Shown here: one piece after another, positions 34,361-47,510 of the stretch
How positions within the stretch are numbered: the first letter of the stretch is position 1
How the letters are laid out: every line of letters starts with the position of its first letter
NCBI GenBank assembly: GCA_947311845.1
Contig: CAMZMU010000111.1
Coordinates: 12,318,743 to 12,382,742, forward strand
Length of the DNA stretch: 64,000 nt
Source of the DNA: Poa pratensis
Lineage: Eukaryota > Streptophyta > Magnoliopsida > Poales > Poaceae
Direction: 5' to 3'
Notes under the pieces: model-generated
Told to the model about the DNA's origin: nothing
What the model saw: only the letters and a program-made list of their open reading frames with translations
The model's database searches: none
Translations under genes and position numbers: made by a program

Positions 34361-35744
34361 GATTGAACCCAATGAAATTTCTAAGTCCTTTACTAGTCTA
34401 GTCTCTACCACTTCCTATTAGTGAAATATTACACCATAAACAGGGGAAGTGAGCCCAATGGCCAAATACTCTAGCTTCGCCATATATTTTTCTCAAGGGT
34501 AGCATTATGTCGTAGTAGAAAAGAAGCTGAACTTTCAAGTCATTCTTCGAATAAAATTGCCAAAATGTTCGCCACATATGCAGGCTGAGTTTTGACGAGC
34601 AAACAGTGCCGTCTATATCGCTCTGTCTCAAGTGGCAACTACTGTACACCAAATATATCAAGCTATACCTTCGTTTATCGTGCGAAAGCGTGGAAACAAA
34701 ACAAAATTCAGCAGCCAAATCGGGATCACTAGTGACTACAGCTACTCCCTTTTCTCGGCCCAATACTGTGGGTGAACGCCAGTTGCAGAAAAATAAATTA
34801 TCGCAAACGGTTGTAAATCATATACGACGACTTAGCTAGCATCAGCCGGTGCCTTTTCCAGCCCTGCCGGGGCCAAATTCTTTGCTGAAAAGATTAAACT
34901 ATCGGTTGTGTTTGCTCCAATCCCCATGCAAATAAGCATTTCCTGAGACTTGAACTGCCGGAAGAATTTAGAGTAATCACTAATCAGTGTGCAATGCTTG
35001 AGTTAGTGATGACCTGGACTGTCGGCAAGCAAGTATATTAGTGCTAGCTCCACGTACATGCTACTAAGAATGAGCATTGATGATTGATGTGTGTAATCAC
35101 TGTCCTAAGCTTGATACTAGGAGACAAACTGACTCCACTGTCCGCACAACGTGAGGTAATAACTGAACAACTGCAGTGCTAATATACTGCAAAGTAAAAC
35201 GGGCATTCCCTAAAAGAAAAGTGAAACGGATAGGGTGATGTTATTGCCATAGGAAGTGGCGTGTGCGGTAGTGCAGACGTGCGGAGAAAATAGAAATGCT
35301 TTGCATGCTGCTGCATCAGGAGACGATTTGCTCAGACTTTAGAACAATTAGGGTATGGCTGTACTACAGGTTGCTATTCTTACCACAGTTTTTTCTCTGA
35401 GAGAGGATCACGCTTGGTCTAAGCATAAAATTATGCACATATCTATTTGTTTGAGCATTTTTTACAGGAGACTAGGAGAGTCTGTTTGGTGTTAACAGTG
35501 TATATGCATGTAGTTCATGCTCAACAACGCTCCAGCACAGGCGGCAGGGCAAAGGCTGCCGGCCACCTGCTTTGGAACCGCCGGCCGTGGCCGAGGAATG
35601 CACAGCTGCGACAGCAGCAAGACGAGTGGTGATTATTTTTTTTATTTTTTTTGGAACGGAGTGAGACTGTGAGAGGTGATGTAGTAGCAAACGAGCCCGA
35701 CCAACGGTGACCAAGGCTGAAAACGGCCTTCCTTCCTTTCGTAG
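34361..35744. other. Intergenic, nothing recognised
   Basis: Mixed-composition sequence with short random frames only. The tract TTTTTTTTATTTTTTTTGGAACGGA at about 35638-35659 resembles the A-tail of a minus-strand retro-insertion, but no body can be assigned. Confidence 0.4.
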
Positions 35745-36290
35745 GCCTTGGTGCCTCCCTTGCGAAATCCTATATATCGCTCATTGGCGACGCAAAATAC
35801 CGCCCGAAGAGATTCTCTGATGGGCCGGCCTTTTGAACGGATTTTTCCTTTTTTTTCTTATTTTTTCCTTTTCTCTGTTTTCTTTTTCTCCTTTTTCGTT
35901 TTTTTTCAGTTTTATTTTCTTTTTTATTTCTTTTTTGGATTTCGAAAAAAATCTGTTCTAAAAAATGTTCAGATTTGAACAATTTTCGATTTTGAACATT
36001 TTTTTAATCCCAGCTGAACAAATTTCAAATATGAATATTTTTATAATCTTCTTAAATGTGAATGTTTTCTAAATTTTAACAAGTTATTAAATCTTCACAT
36101 ATTAAAATCCTGATTTTTTTTCAAATCTAAACAATTTTGAAAACTAATAACTAAATAAAAAGAAAGAGAAAAGGAAAAATAGGAGAGAAAAAACGCGACT
36201 TAAACGGGCTGGCCCAATGGCCGGACCTTCAGGCGGCGCAAGACACCCCCTACTTCATAACGCGAGCGAACGACTGATAGGGATGGCGAT
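35745..36290. repeat. AT-rich repeat core between inverted GC-rich blocks
   Basis: A T-rich low-complexity tract (35845-35945), then sequence rich in TTGAACATTTT and AAATTTGAACA words. It is bounded by GATGGGCCGGCC (35819-35830) and GGGCTGGCCCAATGGCC (36208-36224); further out CCTATATATCGCTC faces GCGAGCGAACGACTGATAGG in inverted orientation. This organisation is common in Triticeae intergenic DNA and may be an unclassified inverted-repeat transposon. I could not find a convincing TSD. Confidence 0.35.
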
Positions 36291-37419
36291 GAGCCGATCG
36301 GTTATCCAGAGGGTGGCGACATGTCTGAGCCCCTTCACTGGCCTATTTCTGTCGGGTGTCGTGTAACCGCCACTATCATCAGAAAATCCCACCAGTGCTG
36401 ATGCGTCGCGACCAGAAACCTCTCCTCCTTCTGCTATTGGACGTGACATGCCCACAAGCCTCCTGGTTAGGTCCAATTAACAATTTCGGACCATCTGCCC
36501 AACTCTAGCTCAGACTAAATTTAGTTTTGCTATTTCACATGCTACATTAAAAATCATTTCAAAGTCTACCCTAAGAGCCATCTAATCCAAATATTAATAT
36601 TTGTGTAATTGCGCAGAAACAAGAATATCCTCACCAAACAACTATAAATATCGGCTGAGAAATAGTCACTTAAAGATGAATTATCCTAATTCCTAAATAA
36701 GAAACATAAGTAAGATTTTCCACTCCAAAAGAATGAGACTTCACAAAAAAAGATGCATTATGCACATATAGAAATTGGGGTAACTTTTTTTGGTATTTTC
36801 AAGGCTTTTGTCACCTCTAAGGGTCTTTTATATGCATACTATCATGTCCATTCAAATCCTAGGAGTTTAAATTTACGGTTTAGCTAGTTCTCAGTAGCTG
36901 AGAGTTAAGTTAGTGCTCAGTCGAGTCCTACACCATCTGATATGCATCGTGTTTCGTGCAATTATGAGTTGCAAGTTAGGTTGCATTTGAGACTTTCTTT
37001 AGTTACAAATGGGGTTGCAACTGAGAAAATATCTTACATTGTTAGATTTGCATTGTAATCCATGCTAGGTCTGAGCAAGTAAGTTTTGCTGACGACATCT
37101 AACTGAGAACTAACTTAATCGTCATTTGACTGACAATTTTTGCACACTCTTAAATTTATATGGTACCAGTTTTTATTGTATAAATTATGTACATCTAATT
37201 CCTACAAATTGAAAAGCCACATAACCTTTTATTATTCCAAGAATGCTATTCCTCTTTATTTTTATGAAAATCATATGAATCAGAATTAGACCCTAAATAA
37301 CATAACGTGGTGTTATTAAGTCCTATACAATTACGCGTCGCGCATCTTGCACTTATGCACTTACTCTTTCAATTTTAGCATGGATGCCACCCTCCTTATC
37401 CACTCTACCCCTCTCTTAA
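36291..37419. other. Intergenic, nothing recognised
   Basis: AT-rich sequence without long frames, RNA genes or clear repeats visible by eye. Confidence 0.4.
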
Positions 37420-37691
37420 ACTAATCATAGTGGGGAGTATCATACGCTAGTATCATGCATGTTATACTAGTCTATGTTATTGGTTACTTAATGGGTAAGA
37501 GATGTATGTATCATACTACTCTATTTGTTAGGTTATACTCATTTTTATCTTGAAATCCGTTATATTATGGTATCTGTATCTACGTATGATACAACTATCA
37601 TCTCTCTCATCATTAATTGCAGTGACACGTCTTTTTTTTTTTGCCGACGTGGTATACATGATACTATCTATGATACTCGCAGTGTGACTAG
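37420..37691. mobile_element. MITE, Harbinger/Tourist-like
   Basis: Left end ACTAATCATAGTGGGGAGTA and the reverse complement of the right end, ACTAGTCACACTGCGAGTA, form imperfect terminal inverted repeats. Both sides have TTAA-type flanks (CTCTTAA before, CTTAACC after), consistent with a 3-bp TTA/TAA TSD. Inside, short words around TATCAT and CTATGTTA repeat in both orientations, as in the abundant Triticeae MITE with this consensus. Non-coding, about 270 bp. Confidence 0.65.
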
Positions 37692-38366
37692 TCTTAACCA
37701 AATCCGGCACAGCGCATGCTTATTAAAACGTTTTGCTTCAAATGCATGCAACGCAAGCAAAATAAAGTAATCAACCGCGTGATCAGGCCTATCAGCCATA
37801 TCAGGGACGTGGCGTTAGATTACCGCCAAACTTTCCTGCGCAAGCACTGTGCTGGCGCTACGTTCACATGCCATTACTAATTGTTGATTATTGGAGTGCA
37901 CACACGAACCCTATAGCGCGCGCAACATGCTTGGACCTTGGGCACACGTTCGTTGGTCCGTTCTCCTCTATCAAAAGGAACAAAACACGCTCGATCCCTC
38001 CCATCTTATTGCAGCTGACAGAGAAGCCTTTATCGTGCATCCATCCGGCGTCCTCGGTTCACACAGCCACGTCCCCCAAACAAGGAAGAGAAGGATAATG
38101 TTGGTTCTATTGCGAACTGACCCTCCTGGTTGTACATAATTAGACGGGCGACGAAACTTTGTAAATAATAGTAGTATTTTGAGAGACATAGAAAACTTTC
38201 TACTTTATGGTCGGCATCAGTGTGGGTTCACATCGTAAAAGTGCGAGTGATTAGGTTAATACAGAATTGTATGATTCGTGCAATATATAATAACGTGTTA
38301 GTGCGGTTGGTTCAGTGTGGTTGCATAAGGTCGTGACGATGGCCTCGGGTGGTAATGGTTGCATAA
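37692..38366. other. Intergenic, nothing recognised
   Basis: No gene or repeat structure seen by eye. Confidence 0.4.
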
Positions 38367-39015
38367 GCTAGACATTGACTGTGTAGATTAGTGATGTCGT
38401 CGCTCCAAGTGTTGGAGAGGCGACCATGAGCTACGTGTGCGGCAGGGCCATGGACCTAGTTGATCAGACGCCATATGAGCATGTCAAGTCTGGCGGGTGA
38501 GGTAGAGGCTATGAGGTGTACCGAACAATGTGGTGAAGAACTCCCAGCTATTATAGTTTGATTGGTGAATTTCGCATAAAATTAGTTATGTGGATCATTT
38601 GATGTAGAGTCCGGGGTTATACTTCCCTTCCGAAAAAATACTTGCAGTCATTGCAGCGAGTTACGTGCGCAAGAACCGTCCTCTCGCTATGCTCACATTG
38701 TCTCGTGGGCGTGGGGAAGCTCGACAATGACTCCATAGATGAGCAATGTCGTTGCTCTAAGTGGTGGAGCGACGACCACATGTGAGGCAGCCAGGCATGC
38801 CCATTTACCTAGTTGATCAGTCGCCATATGAGCATGTAATGTCTGGCAAACAAGGTAGATCCTCTCAGTGTAAGCACAATGTGGTGATGAACCTGCAGTT
38901 GTTGCAACTTGATTGGTAAACTTTGCAAAAAAAACATAAACTGTGTGCATCATTTGATGTAGAGGCAGGGGTTATACTTTCCTTTCCGAAAAAAAACACT
39001 TGCAGTCATTGCAGC
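38367..39015 (+). repeat. Two diverged tandem units of about 355 bp with LINE-tail-like ends
   Basis: Unit 1 (38367-38657) and unit 2 (38719-39015) share in order GCT(A/C)GACA-TGACT, GATCAG-CGCCATATGAGCATGT, ATCATTTGATGTAGAG and CTTCC-TTCCGAAAAAA, then CTTGCAGTCATTGCAGC. Offset between units is 352-358 bp, with roughly one in five bases different. The GATGTAGAG...GGGGTTATACTT...CCGAAAAAA segment resembles 3' tails of Triticeae LINEs. Whether this is duplication of one tail or two insertions is not settled. Confidence 0.6.
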
Positions 39016-39790
39016 TTGCCCTTTCTTTGACTTGGCATAGAATGTCAAGGCATCAATTTGGTGGTTCTGGTTTACACTAATTCCGACACGATTAGGGTTT
39101 TGAGGAAGTCAATTTGTGTATCATCACCGCCTAACCGATGTCGGAGCAGCAACCACAAAAGTTAGTGATGTGGCCTCATAGTACAACGATTGGAGTCGAT
39201 GTTGCGGCTCACCAACGCTAGTTTACCGACATGTGACTTTGATTGTATTTATTAATTCGTTATCATGTTTTATTGATAAACCAGGCAAATCTTTGTATTG
39301 GATTTTTAATGCAAAGGACAAGCTGCTAGAGTAAAGTCATGGTGAGCACAGCACTTAAAAAGCAAGAGCAGGTATACATGCATTGACGTCACATATCAAA
39401 ACAACTTAGCATCCTGGGAGGAATAGAAAAAACTTTCTTGGAGGTTATGGATGGTGTACTTTCTTGCATGGGCAAACACCAGATTAGGCAGTCCTAAAAG
39501 GACATACATGAAAATTTGTCATGGACCCTTTGAAAAAACATTCGGCAGACATCAACACCCCCTCCCTCTCCATCCCCATACCCGCAGAGTTGCCCCCGTA
39601 TCCCGGTGATCTTATTCTCCCAGCCAAGCTGTGCAAGGATGTCACATGTACACATTAGTCATTAGTGCCAGCAGCAGTGCAGCACGAACCTGAGTACGTC
39701 TCCACACATTCGGCTGGGCGGCTGGGTAGCTAAGCTACAAGTAAGACTCTCCAAGACTCCAACGATCCAACAGCAATAAGAAATACCCAC
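39016..39790. other. Upstream region of the kinase gene
   Basis: No ORF or repeat recognised. The frame leading into the kinase exons is closed by TAA at 39791, and I see no sequence coding for an extracellular receptor domain here. Confidence 0.45.
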
Positions 39791-39841
39791 TAAACGCTGC
39801 AATTCTCGCGGCTCCAGGCAGAGGATCCGGAAGAAGAAGAC

Positions 39842-41959
<2,118 letters not shown>

Positions 41960-42220
41960 CGTGGTGATGACGGGTGAGATGTCGTCCACCACACTCCACG
42001 CACGATGATGAGGATGAAGAGAAAAATATATGTTAGCATCGACATTCAGGAATGTCCATCGACAGTAGGCAAGTGTTCCGTTCTTTCAGCAAGAGCTACT
42101 GGCTACCAGCCGACACTCTGTAAATAGTATAGGTACTGTTTCAGTAGCATCTTGCGAGGTTGTGACTTGTCACTACACAGGAAATGATAATGGAGAGAAG
42201 CTTTTGCGTTCGGAAGTTTT

Positions 42221-42655
42221 TTTTTTTTACACAAGGCAAAAGATTTACGTTTTTCATTAATTAAGAGAGAAGTTTTAGAGTTGTTTTACAAGCCAAGCCT
42301 TGACCAAAGAGGGTCAAACTCAAGAATAAAAGCCTACTTCGACACAACACCACATGGATCTTTGCTACTAACATCGTTGCGGTGATCGGTTTGTTTTGAA
42401 AGGTGTACGTGTTCCGCCCCAACCAAACTTCTCAAGAAAACAAGCATGGCAAGAGAAGGCCAATGCCTTCCGGGCGTCTCCTTTCTTATTAGTCACGGTG
42501 GTCCACCAAACCTTATATCATGCAAGTCATGCCATCTCCGAGGGGTGTCATTTAGTCCAAGCCATGTCTTCAAGTAGGACCAAATTCTCTTAGTGAAGAG
42601 TTTCCCACCATGAAATAGACGACAAGATGCTTCGAAATTCCTTACAAAATGTTAG
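42221..42655 (-). mobile_element. 3' tail of a minus-strand LINE
   Basis: A T run at 42220-42229 followed by ACACAAGGCAAAAGATTTACG. On the minus strand this reads as a transcript end ...CGTAAATCTTTTGCCTTGTGT with an A tail, which resembles Triticeae LINE 3' ends. No coding sequence remains, so it is 5'-truncated. Its far end is not defined, and it may continue past the Stowaway insertion. It lies just after the kinase 3' UTR. Confidence 0.5.
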
Positions 42656-42782
42656 TACTCCCTCCGTGCACAAAAGGATGTCTTAACCTAGTTCAAATTT
42701 GCATTTATCTAGACATGATTTAGTGTGTAGATATATACAAATTTAAACTAGGTTGAGATATCTTTTATGAACGAAGGGAGTA
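42656..42782. mobile_element. Stowaway MITE with TA target duplication
   Basis: CTCCCTCCGT at 42658 and ACGAAGGGAG ending at 42780 are the Stowaway (Tc1/mariner) terminal repeats, one base off perfect. TA flanks both sides (42656-42657, 42781-42782). The 123-bp body is a near-complete inverted repeat (CCTAGTTCAAATTTG facing CAAATTTAAACTAGG), so it can fold into a long hairpin. Non-coding; moved by transposase from elsewhere. Confidence 0.93.
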
Positions 42783-43001
42783 TTAGATCTCATGAACGAA
42801 GATGTAAAGGTGAACTAAACATGAGTTGTTCTTGACTAAAGTTGAAGATGGATGATATTTTGATTGATGCTTGCGAAAGAAACGAGACCTGAAAAAACAG
42901 GACCATTAGGACGCTGAAAGGTGAGCATCCGGTGCCGACTTGGACTTGTTTTGTCACAAAAGGTCAAAGGCAATTCCGCAAGCGTCCAACCACGCGCACC
43001 C

Positions 43002-43043
43002 ATCAGGAGCCACTCTTTTTTTTGAACAAATCAGGAGCCACTC
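43002..43043 (-). mobile_element. Very short retro-insertion flanked by a 14-bp direct repeat
   Basis: ATCAGGAGCCACTC occurs at 43002-43015 and again at 43030-43043. Between the copies are only 14 bases, TTTTTTTTTGAACA read on the + strand, i.e. a minus-strand TGTTC plus an A tail. Long TSDs flanking an A tail are the mark of L1-mediated target-primed integration, here aborted after a few bases. A simple duplication with slippage is the alternative. Confidence 0.55.
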
Positions 43044-43097
43044 GAGTACAACTAGACTAGAAGAGAACACGGTTTACTTACTCTCCTTTGTGCTAAG

Positions 43098-44452
43098 CCA
43101 ACTTACGTTTAGTTAACGACCTCATGACGACATGGTCTTGACGTACACAAACCGCACCTACTCCAACAAAAACTTATCCACAGGCGAAACGGATAGTTTA
43201 TGCTAATGGTAAGTGCAAGGTTTCATGACTACTAGTATCTCTTAACTTTAACACAGGCGGCTAACAACGACTCAACTCATGCATGAGCTCCATCACAATA
43301 TGCGTCTTTACAATTTGATATGTAATTCGCTTTTTATTTTTGTTGTTCGGATACTTGTGAACTTGTTGTGTTGTGTGAATCCTAACTATGCAGAGGCCGA
43401 GTGTAATATTCAAAACTATTTAAGTAATGAAATCCGCCAACTTACGTTTAGTTAACGACCTCATGACGACATGGTCTTGACGTACACAAACCGCACCTAC
43501 TCCAACAAAAACTTATCCACACGCGAAACAGATAGTTTATGCTAATGGTAAGTGCAAGGTTTCATGACTACTAGTATCTCTTAACTTTAACACAGGCGGC
43601 TAACAACAACTCAACTCATGCATGAGCTCCATCACAATATGCGTCTTTACAATTTGATATGTAATTCGCTTTTTATTTTTGTTGTTCGGATACTTGTGAA
43701 CTTGTTGTGTTGTGTGAATCCTAACTATGCAGAGGCCGAGTGTAATATTCAAAACTATTTAAGTAATGAAACCCGCCAACTTACGTTTAGTTAACGACCT
43801 CATGACGACATGGTCTTGACGTACACAAACCGCACCTACTCCAACAAAAACTTATCCACACGCGAAACAGATAGTTTATGCTAATGGTAAGTGCAAGGTT
43901 TCATGACTACTAGTATCTCTTAACTTTAACACAGGCGGCTAACAACAACTCAACTCATGCATGAGCTCCATCACAATATGCGTCTTTACAATTTGATATG
44001 TAATTCGCTTTTTATTTTTGTTGTTCGGATACTTGTGAACTTGTTGTGTTGTGTGAATCCTAACTATGCAGAGGCCGAGTGTAATATTCAAAACTATTTA
44101 AGTAATGAAATCCGCCAACTTACGTTTAGTTAACGACCTCATGACGACATGGTCTTGACGTACACAAACCGCACCTACTCCAACAAAAACTTATCCACAT
44201 GCGAAACAGATAGTTTATGCTAATGGTAAGTGCAAGGTTTCATGACTACTAGTATCTCTTAACTTTAACACAGGCAGCTAACAACGACTCAACTCATGCA
44301 TGAGCTCCATCACAATATGCTTCTTTACAATTTGCTATGTAATTCGCTTTTTATTCTTGTTGTTCGGATACTTGTGAACTTGTTGTGTTGTGTGAATCCT
44401 AACTATGCAGAGTCCGAGTGTAATATTCAAAACTATTTAAGTAATGAAATCC
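43098..44452 (+). repeat. Four-copy tandem array, 339-bp unit
   Basis: Units start at 43098, 43437, 43776 and 44115 with CCAACTTACGTTTAGTTAACG; spacing is exactly 339 bp each time. Copies 2 and 3 are almost identical to each other, while copies 1 and 4 carry private differences (for example CACAGGCG in 1, CACATGCG and GGCAGC in 4). Each unit ends AACTATGCAGAG-CCGAGTGTAATATTC...AGTAATGAAA, like the 3' UTR end of a Triticeae LINE. Only the last copy is followed by CCCTTTATCGAAAAAAA, an A tail. The array therefore looks like a tandemly amplified LINE tail. No coding capacity. Confidence 0.92.
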
Positions 44453-44468
44453 CTTTATCGAAAAAAAT

Positions 44469-45894
44469 GAGCGTCATCATTTGCTCCGACTTGCGAGACC
44501 GTTCAGACATGATACCTCGTACTACTAGATGAGAGCTACACCTGCGCAGTTGCTGACCGCTACACCTATCTATTATGAGGATTCGTGGTAAGAAGATAAT
44601 CTTGGATCTTGTGGTGAAGTGCGGATAAACGAAGGTCGAGTTCACGGGCTTTTTATGTTAAAATTTCAAAAATCATGTTTTGATGTTTTAACGATATATA
44701 TATTATTCATGTATGTGTACAATGTTGTATTTTGCCGATGTGTAATATCTCAACATTGTTGTTTTTGTGCATTCCAAAATATGAAATATTTTTAGTTGGG
44801 ATTTTTCACCTTGATAGAGTACATCACCTATACATCCAGTATTTTTTTTCTAGATATTTTTGAAACTTGAATTATAATGTTTGAAAATTTCAAAATAAAG
44901 CGCTCCGTTGATCTTGGCCACCGTATGTGGTTTCCGCTTGCGGTGTTTTTTTTTTTTTTTGGAAAACTTAGCCAATAAGAACATATTACTCCTTCGATCT
45001 TGAAAAAGTGGCGCGACTTGTACGTACAAGTTGTACGTGGACTGGTCATTCCTAACGACACTAATATCGGATCGGAAGGGTGTAGTAAACTCTGTAAACT
45101 TATGGAAAAAAAGTTCTCACACTTTTTATAAGATAAGGGGTTTTCCCTTTTCTATTGTCAGAAATCATCATGTCTGTAGCTACAAGAAATGTAAAAGAAA
45201 GGACGAAATAGTAAATCAACGTGCGGCTGTTACGGCAAGTTGCCACGACAGAAGAATCTCTAATTCGGTAGCAGAGTGAAACAAAATCCCCAAGGTTTTT
45301 CATTTTTCTTTTAATGCTTCCAACTCCCAGAACGCTGTTTTCCTTCCCCTTCAACTCATTTAGTCTTCTTGCCATCGGTCCTCATCCACGATTTGCATAT
45401 AAGCTCTCGCGGGTCACAGCCTCGCAAGATTTTGATTTCTTTGGCAGCATATTCCTTTGCGTCGCAAGCTCTAGCTTGGCAGAGAGACCACCACATGATT
45501 GCTTGGTTTGTCTAAACCTACCGGGCTGGCCGTGTGCTAATTGGCTGGGTGTCTGGGCTGGAAGAGGAGTGCACGCGATTGACGGCCGCTGCAACCTAGT
45601 CTGCCAAACTTTTCCTATTCTCACGTGTGGTTCCGACGATTTTTAGTCGTCTTCCTTTTCCAGAAGGCGAGTATACAGGTGGACTGGTGGCGTTTTTTCC
45701 ACCGCGCGCAAGAGGTCGAGGAAGATGATTCACCGGAGGAGGGCTTTGTTCCGTCTACGCTCTGCACCCCCAAACGGCGATTCCTTTGCATCGACCGTCC
45801 GCCTAACGTTAGCGCCGCCTGCATGAATTCGGTCGGGATGCCTTCCTGGCCGGCCCACTTTTATCGGCGTAGCTTCCTTTACTGTTTCGATTCG
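44469..45894. other. Intergenic, no gene recognised
   Basis: Short frames only. A perfect 16-bp palindrome ACTTGTACGTACAAGT lies at 45016-45031, and a T run at about 44946-44960 may be an A tail of a minus-strand insertion. The GC-richer part 45460-45890 has frames on both strands without recognisable protein features. Confidence 0.4.
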
Positions 45895-45903
45895 TTTCTT
45901 TTT
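45895..45903. repeat. Target site duplication of the MULE, left copy
   Basis: TTTCTTTTT, equal to 48872-48880. The length of nine bases is the Mutator signature, but the sequence is low-complexity, so chance agreement is possible. Confidence 0.65.
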
Positions 45904-46125
45904 GGCAAAAGTCTGAAACAAACCTTGATTTCGTAGTCCAAGTCTGAAACGAACCCTCACGTTCGAATCCCTGATTTTTTTAACCCTGATCTTTCCGATC
46001 CCGGTCTTCCTGGATGTTTTCTGGCCAAGTTTCGTTTGTGCACTTGGGTCTGGGATTAGCTGACCTGGCAAGGATTAGGGCGATAGATGGGTTAAGTGGG
46101 ATTTGACGCCACGTTGGGCTGGTCC
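45904..46125 (+). repeat. MULE left terminal inverted repeat
   Basis: Pairs with 48650-48871. Shared segments include AAACAAACCTTGATTTC, GGTTCGTTTCAGACTT (as complement), ATCTTTCCGATC, CTGGATGTTTTCTGGCCAAG and GATGGGTTAAGTGGGAT. There are several indels, including an A run at 48711-48723 on the right side. Confidence 0.8.
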
Positions 46126-46664
46126 AACATGTAAAGGAACTGCTCATTCCGGCCCATATCGTAGGATGCACAGCACTTTGTCCCGGACGGATATCTCTGC
46201 GGAAGCGCGGGATTTCTGTTTCTGTTTGTCCCCTTCTATCCAATTTTGACGCGGCAGCCATGGCGACCGGCAGGTGATCGCTGTGGTGGGAAGAAGATCA
46301 AGCCAGAGCACGTCGTCGCCAACGCAATACCTTCGTCATCGACGTCTCTGGAAGGTTTCACAAGTACTCGCCGCCCCTGATTTGTGGCGGTGGCGTCTCA
46401 CAACTCGCCGGCGGCAGAGACTTCAACGGCAGAAGGGAGGAGGTCGGTAAACACCCACATCCGTCTTGGCATATGTTGTTTTATTACTCTCTTGCATTGC
46501 TACGGTTTGCAGATTGGTAAAAGGTGGGTTTTTTGGTGGGTTTTATGCTCTTAGCAGATTGGAGTTAATTTTGTTCGTGATGGTAAATAGATATCTATTT
46601 ACGAATATGATGTCCAATTTATCTCTGGTATTGTAGTGTAGGTAATTTTCGTGCGAAGGAAATC

Positions 46665-47321
46665 ATGGATCCGTGTGACAGTTTAAATGTGCGTTTTCAC
46701 TTCGGTGGTGAGTTTGTCCGAATTGGTCCTGAGCTACAGTGCCTCGGGGGAGATGAGGCAATGTCAGAAATTGAGCGTGCTAATTTATCTCTGCTAGAGT
46801 TGAAGGCACATCTGAGTGAACACATGAATGTGAAGGCATCAATGAAGTACTATTTTTTGTTTCCCGGTAATGAACTGGCTAATGGTCTGTTGTTTCTGAA
46901 TGATGATCTTGGCTGCAAGAAAATGTCAGATAGCACAACTGATGGTCGAGTGGCAGAAGTTTTTGTGGAGTACCATGGTGAGGAGGATGAAGAAGACAGT
47001 GAGAAAAGTGAGAGTGACTTCGAAGATGAAATTGGAAGTGAAGAAGATAAGGAAGGTACTTATATTTCAGAACCTGAAGTTGTACTTGCAGCTGATGCTA
47101 GCATTCTTTTCAATGGTCCATCAACAAAAAATATGAACACAAGCTCAACATCGAAGAAATGTCAAAGAAGGGACAAGTTTGAAGAGGGACAGAACTCACA
47201 AGGTGCTAGGAATTGGAGCTCTCAAGTGTATTCCTGCTATTTTCTGATCTGTATAGGGCATACTGATACAGTAGCTATGTACAAAACTGTACAAAATCCT
47301 GCTATTTTCTTAATTGTATAG
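46665..47321 (+). CDS. MULE-encoded protein, N-terminal PB1-like region only
   Basis: A 218-codon ORF starting MDPCDSLNVRFHFGGEFVRI. The first 110 residues match the form of the PB1-like N-terminal domain of plant MuDR-type proteins (FHFGGEF..IGP.L.YLGG, LSLLELKAHLSEH, NGLLFLNDDLGC, VAEVFVEY). It is followed by the usual acidic linker (EEDEEDSEKSESDFEDEIGS). In autonomous elements a MULE transposase domain and a SWIM zinc finger follow; here the frame runs into a tandem-repeat region, with a possible donor at 47203. A tail-like segment (QTDAQVRASQTQTKGKEVAQ) appears at 47553-47690, as in MULE C-termini, though my simple splice did not join in frame. Likely a deletion derivative. A DNA-binding or dimerisation role for the remainder is only inference. 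Confidence 0.75.
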   Translation: MDPCDSLNVRFHFGGEFVRIGPELQCLGGDEAMSEIERANLSLLELKAHLSEHMNVKASMKYYFLFPGNELANGLLFLNDDLGCKKMSDSTTDGRVAEVFVEYHGEEDEEDSEKSESDFEDEIGSEEDKEGTYISEPEVVLAADASILFNGPSTKNMNTSSTSKKCQRRDKFEEGQNSQGARNWSSQVYSCYFLICIGHTDTVAMYKTVQNPAIFLIV

Positions 47322-47510
47322 GGCATACATTATCTATGTGTAAAACTGTACAAAATCATTTTATTTTCTGAACTGTTGAGGGCATACACTAGTTATGTGC
47401 AAATTTTAATAAATCCTTCTATTTTCTGATATGTACAGTGCATACAATACCTATCTGGAAAACTATACTCAGTTCTGCTATTTTTGTTCTGTAAGTAATC
47501 ATACACTACC
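47236..47510 (+). repeat. Degenerate tandem repeat inside the MULE, unit about 58-65 bp
   Basis: Five successive segments start CTATTTTCT (near 47236, 47301, 47361, 47419, 47477) and continue with TGTA-AGGGCATAC...AACTGTACAAAATC with increasing divergence. They fill the stretch where the transposase exons would be. Confidence 0.7.

Noticed and set aside
35748..35982. 76- and 70-codon Phe- or Lys-rich frames
   Set aside because: Direct product of a T-rich low-complexity tract.
36255..36476. 73-codon minus-strand frame
   Set aside because: No recognisable features; adjacent to a repeat.
43098..44452. Regularly spaced repeats as a CRISPR array
   Set aside because: Units are adjacent 339-bp copies without spacers, and the DNA is plant nuclear; this is a tandem repeat.
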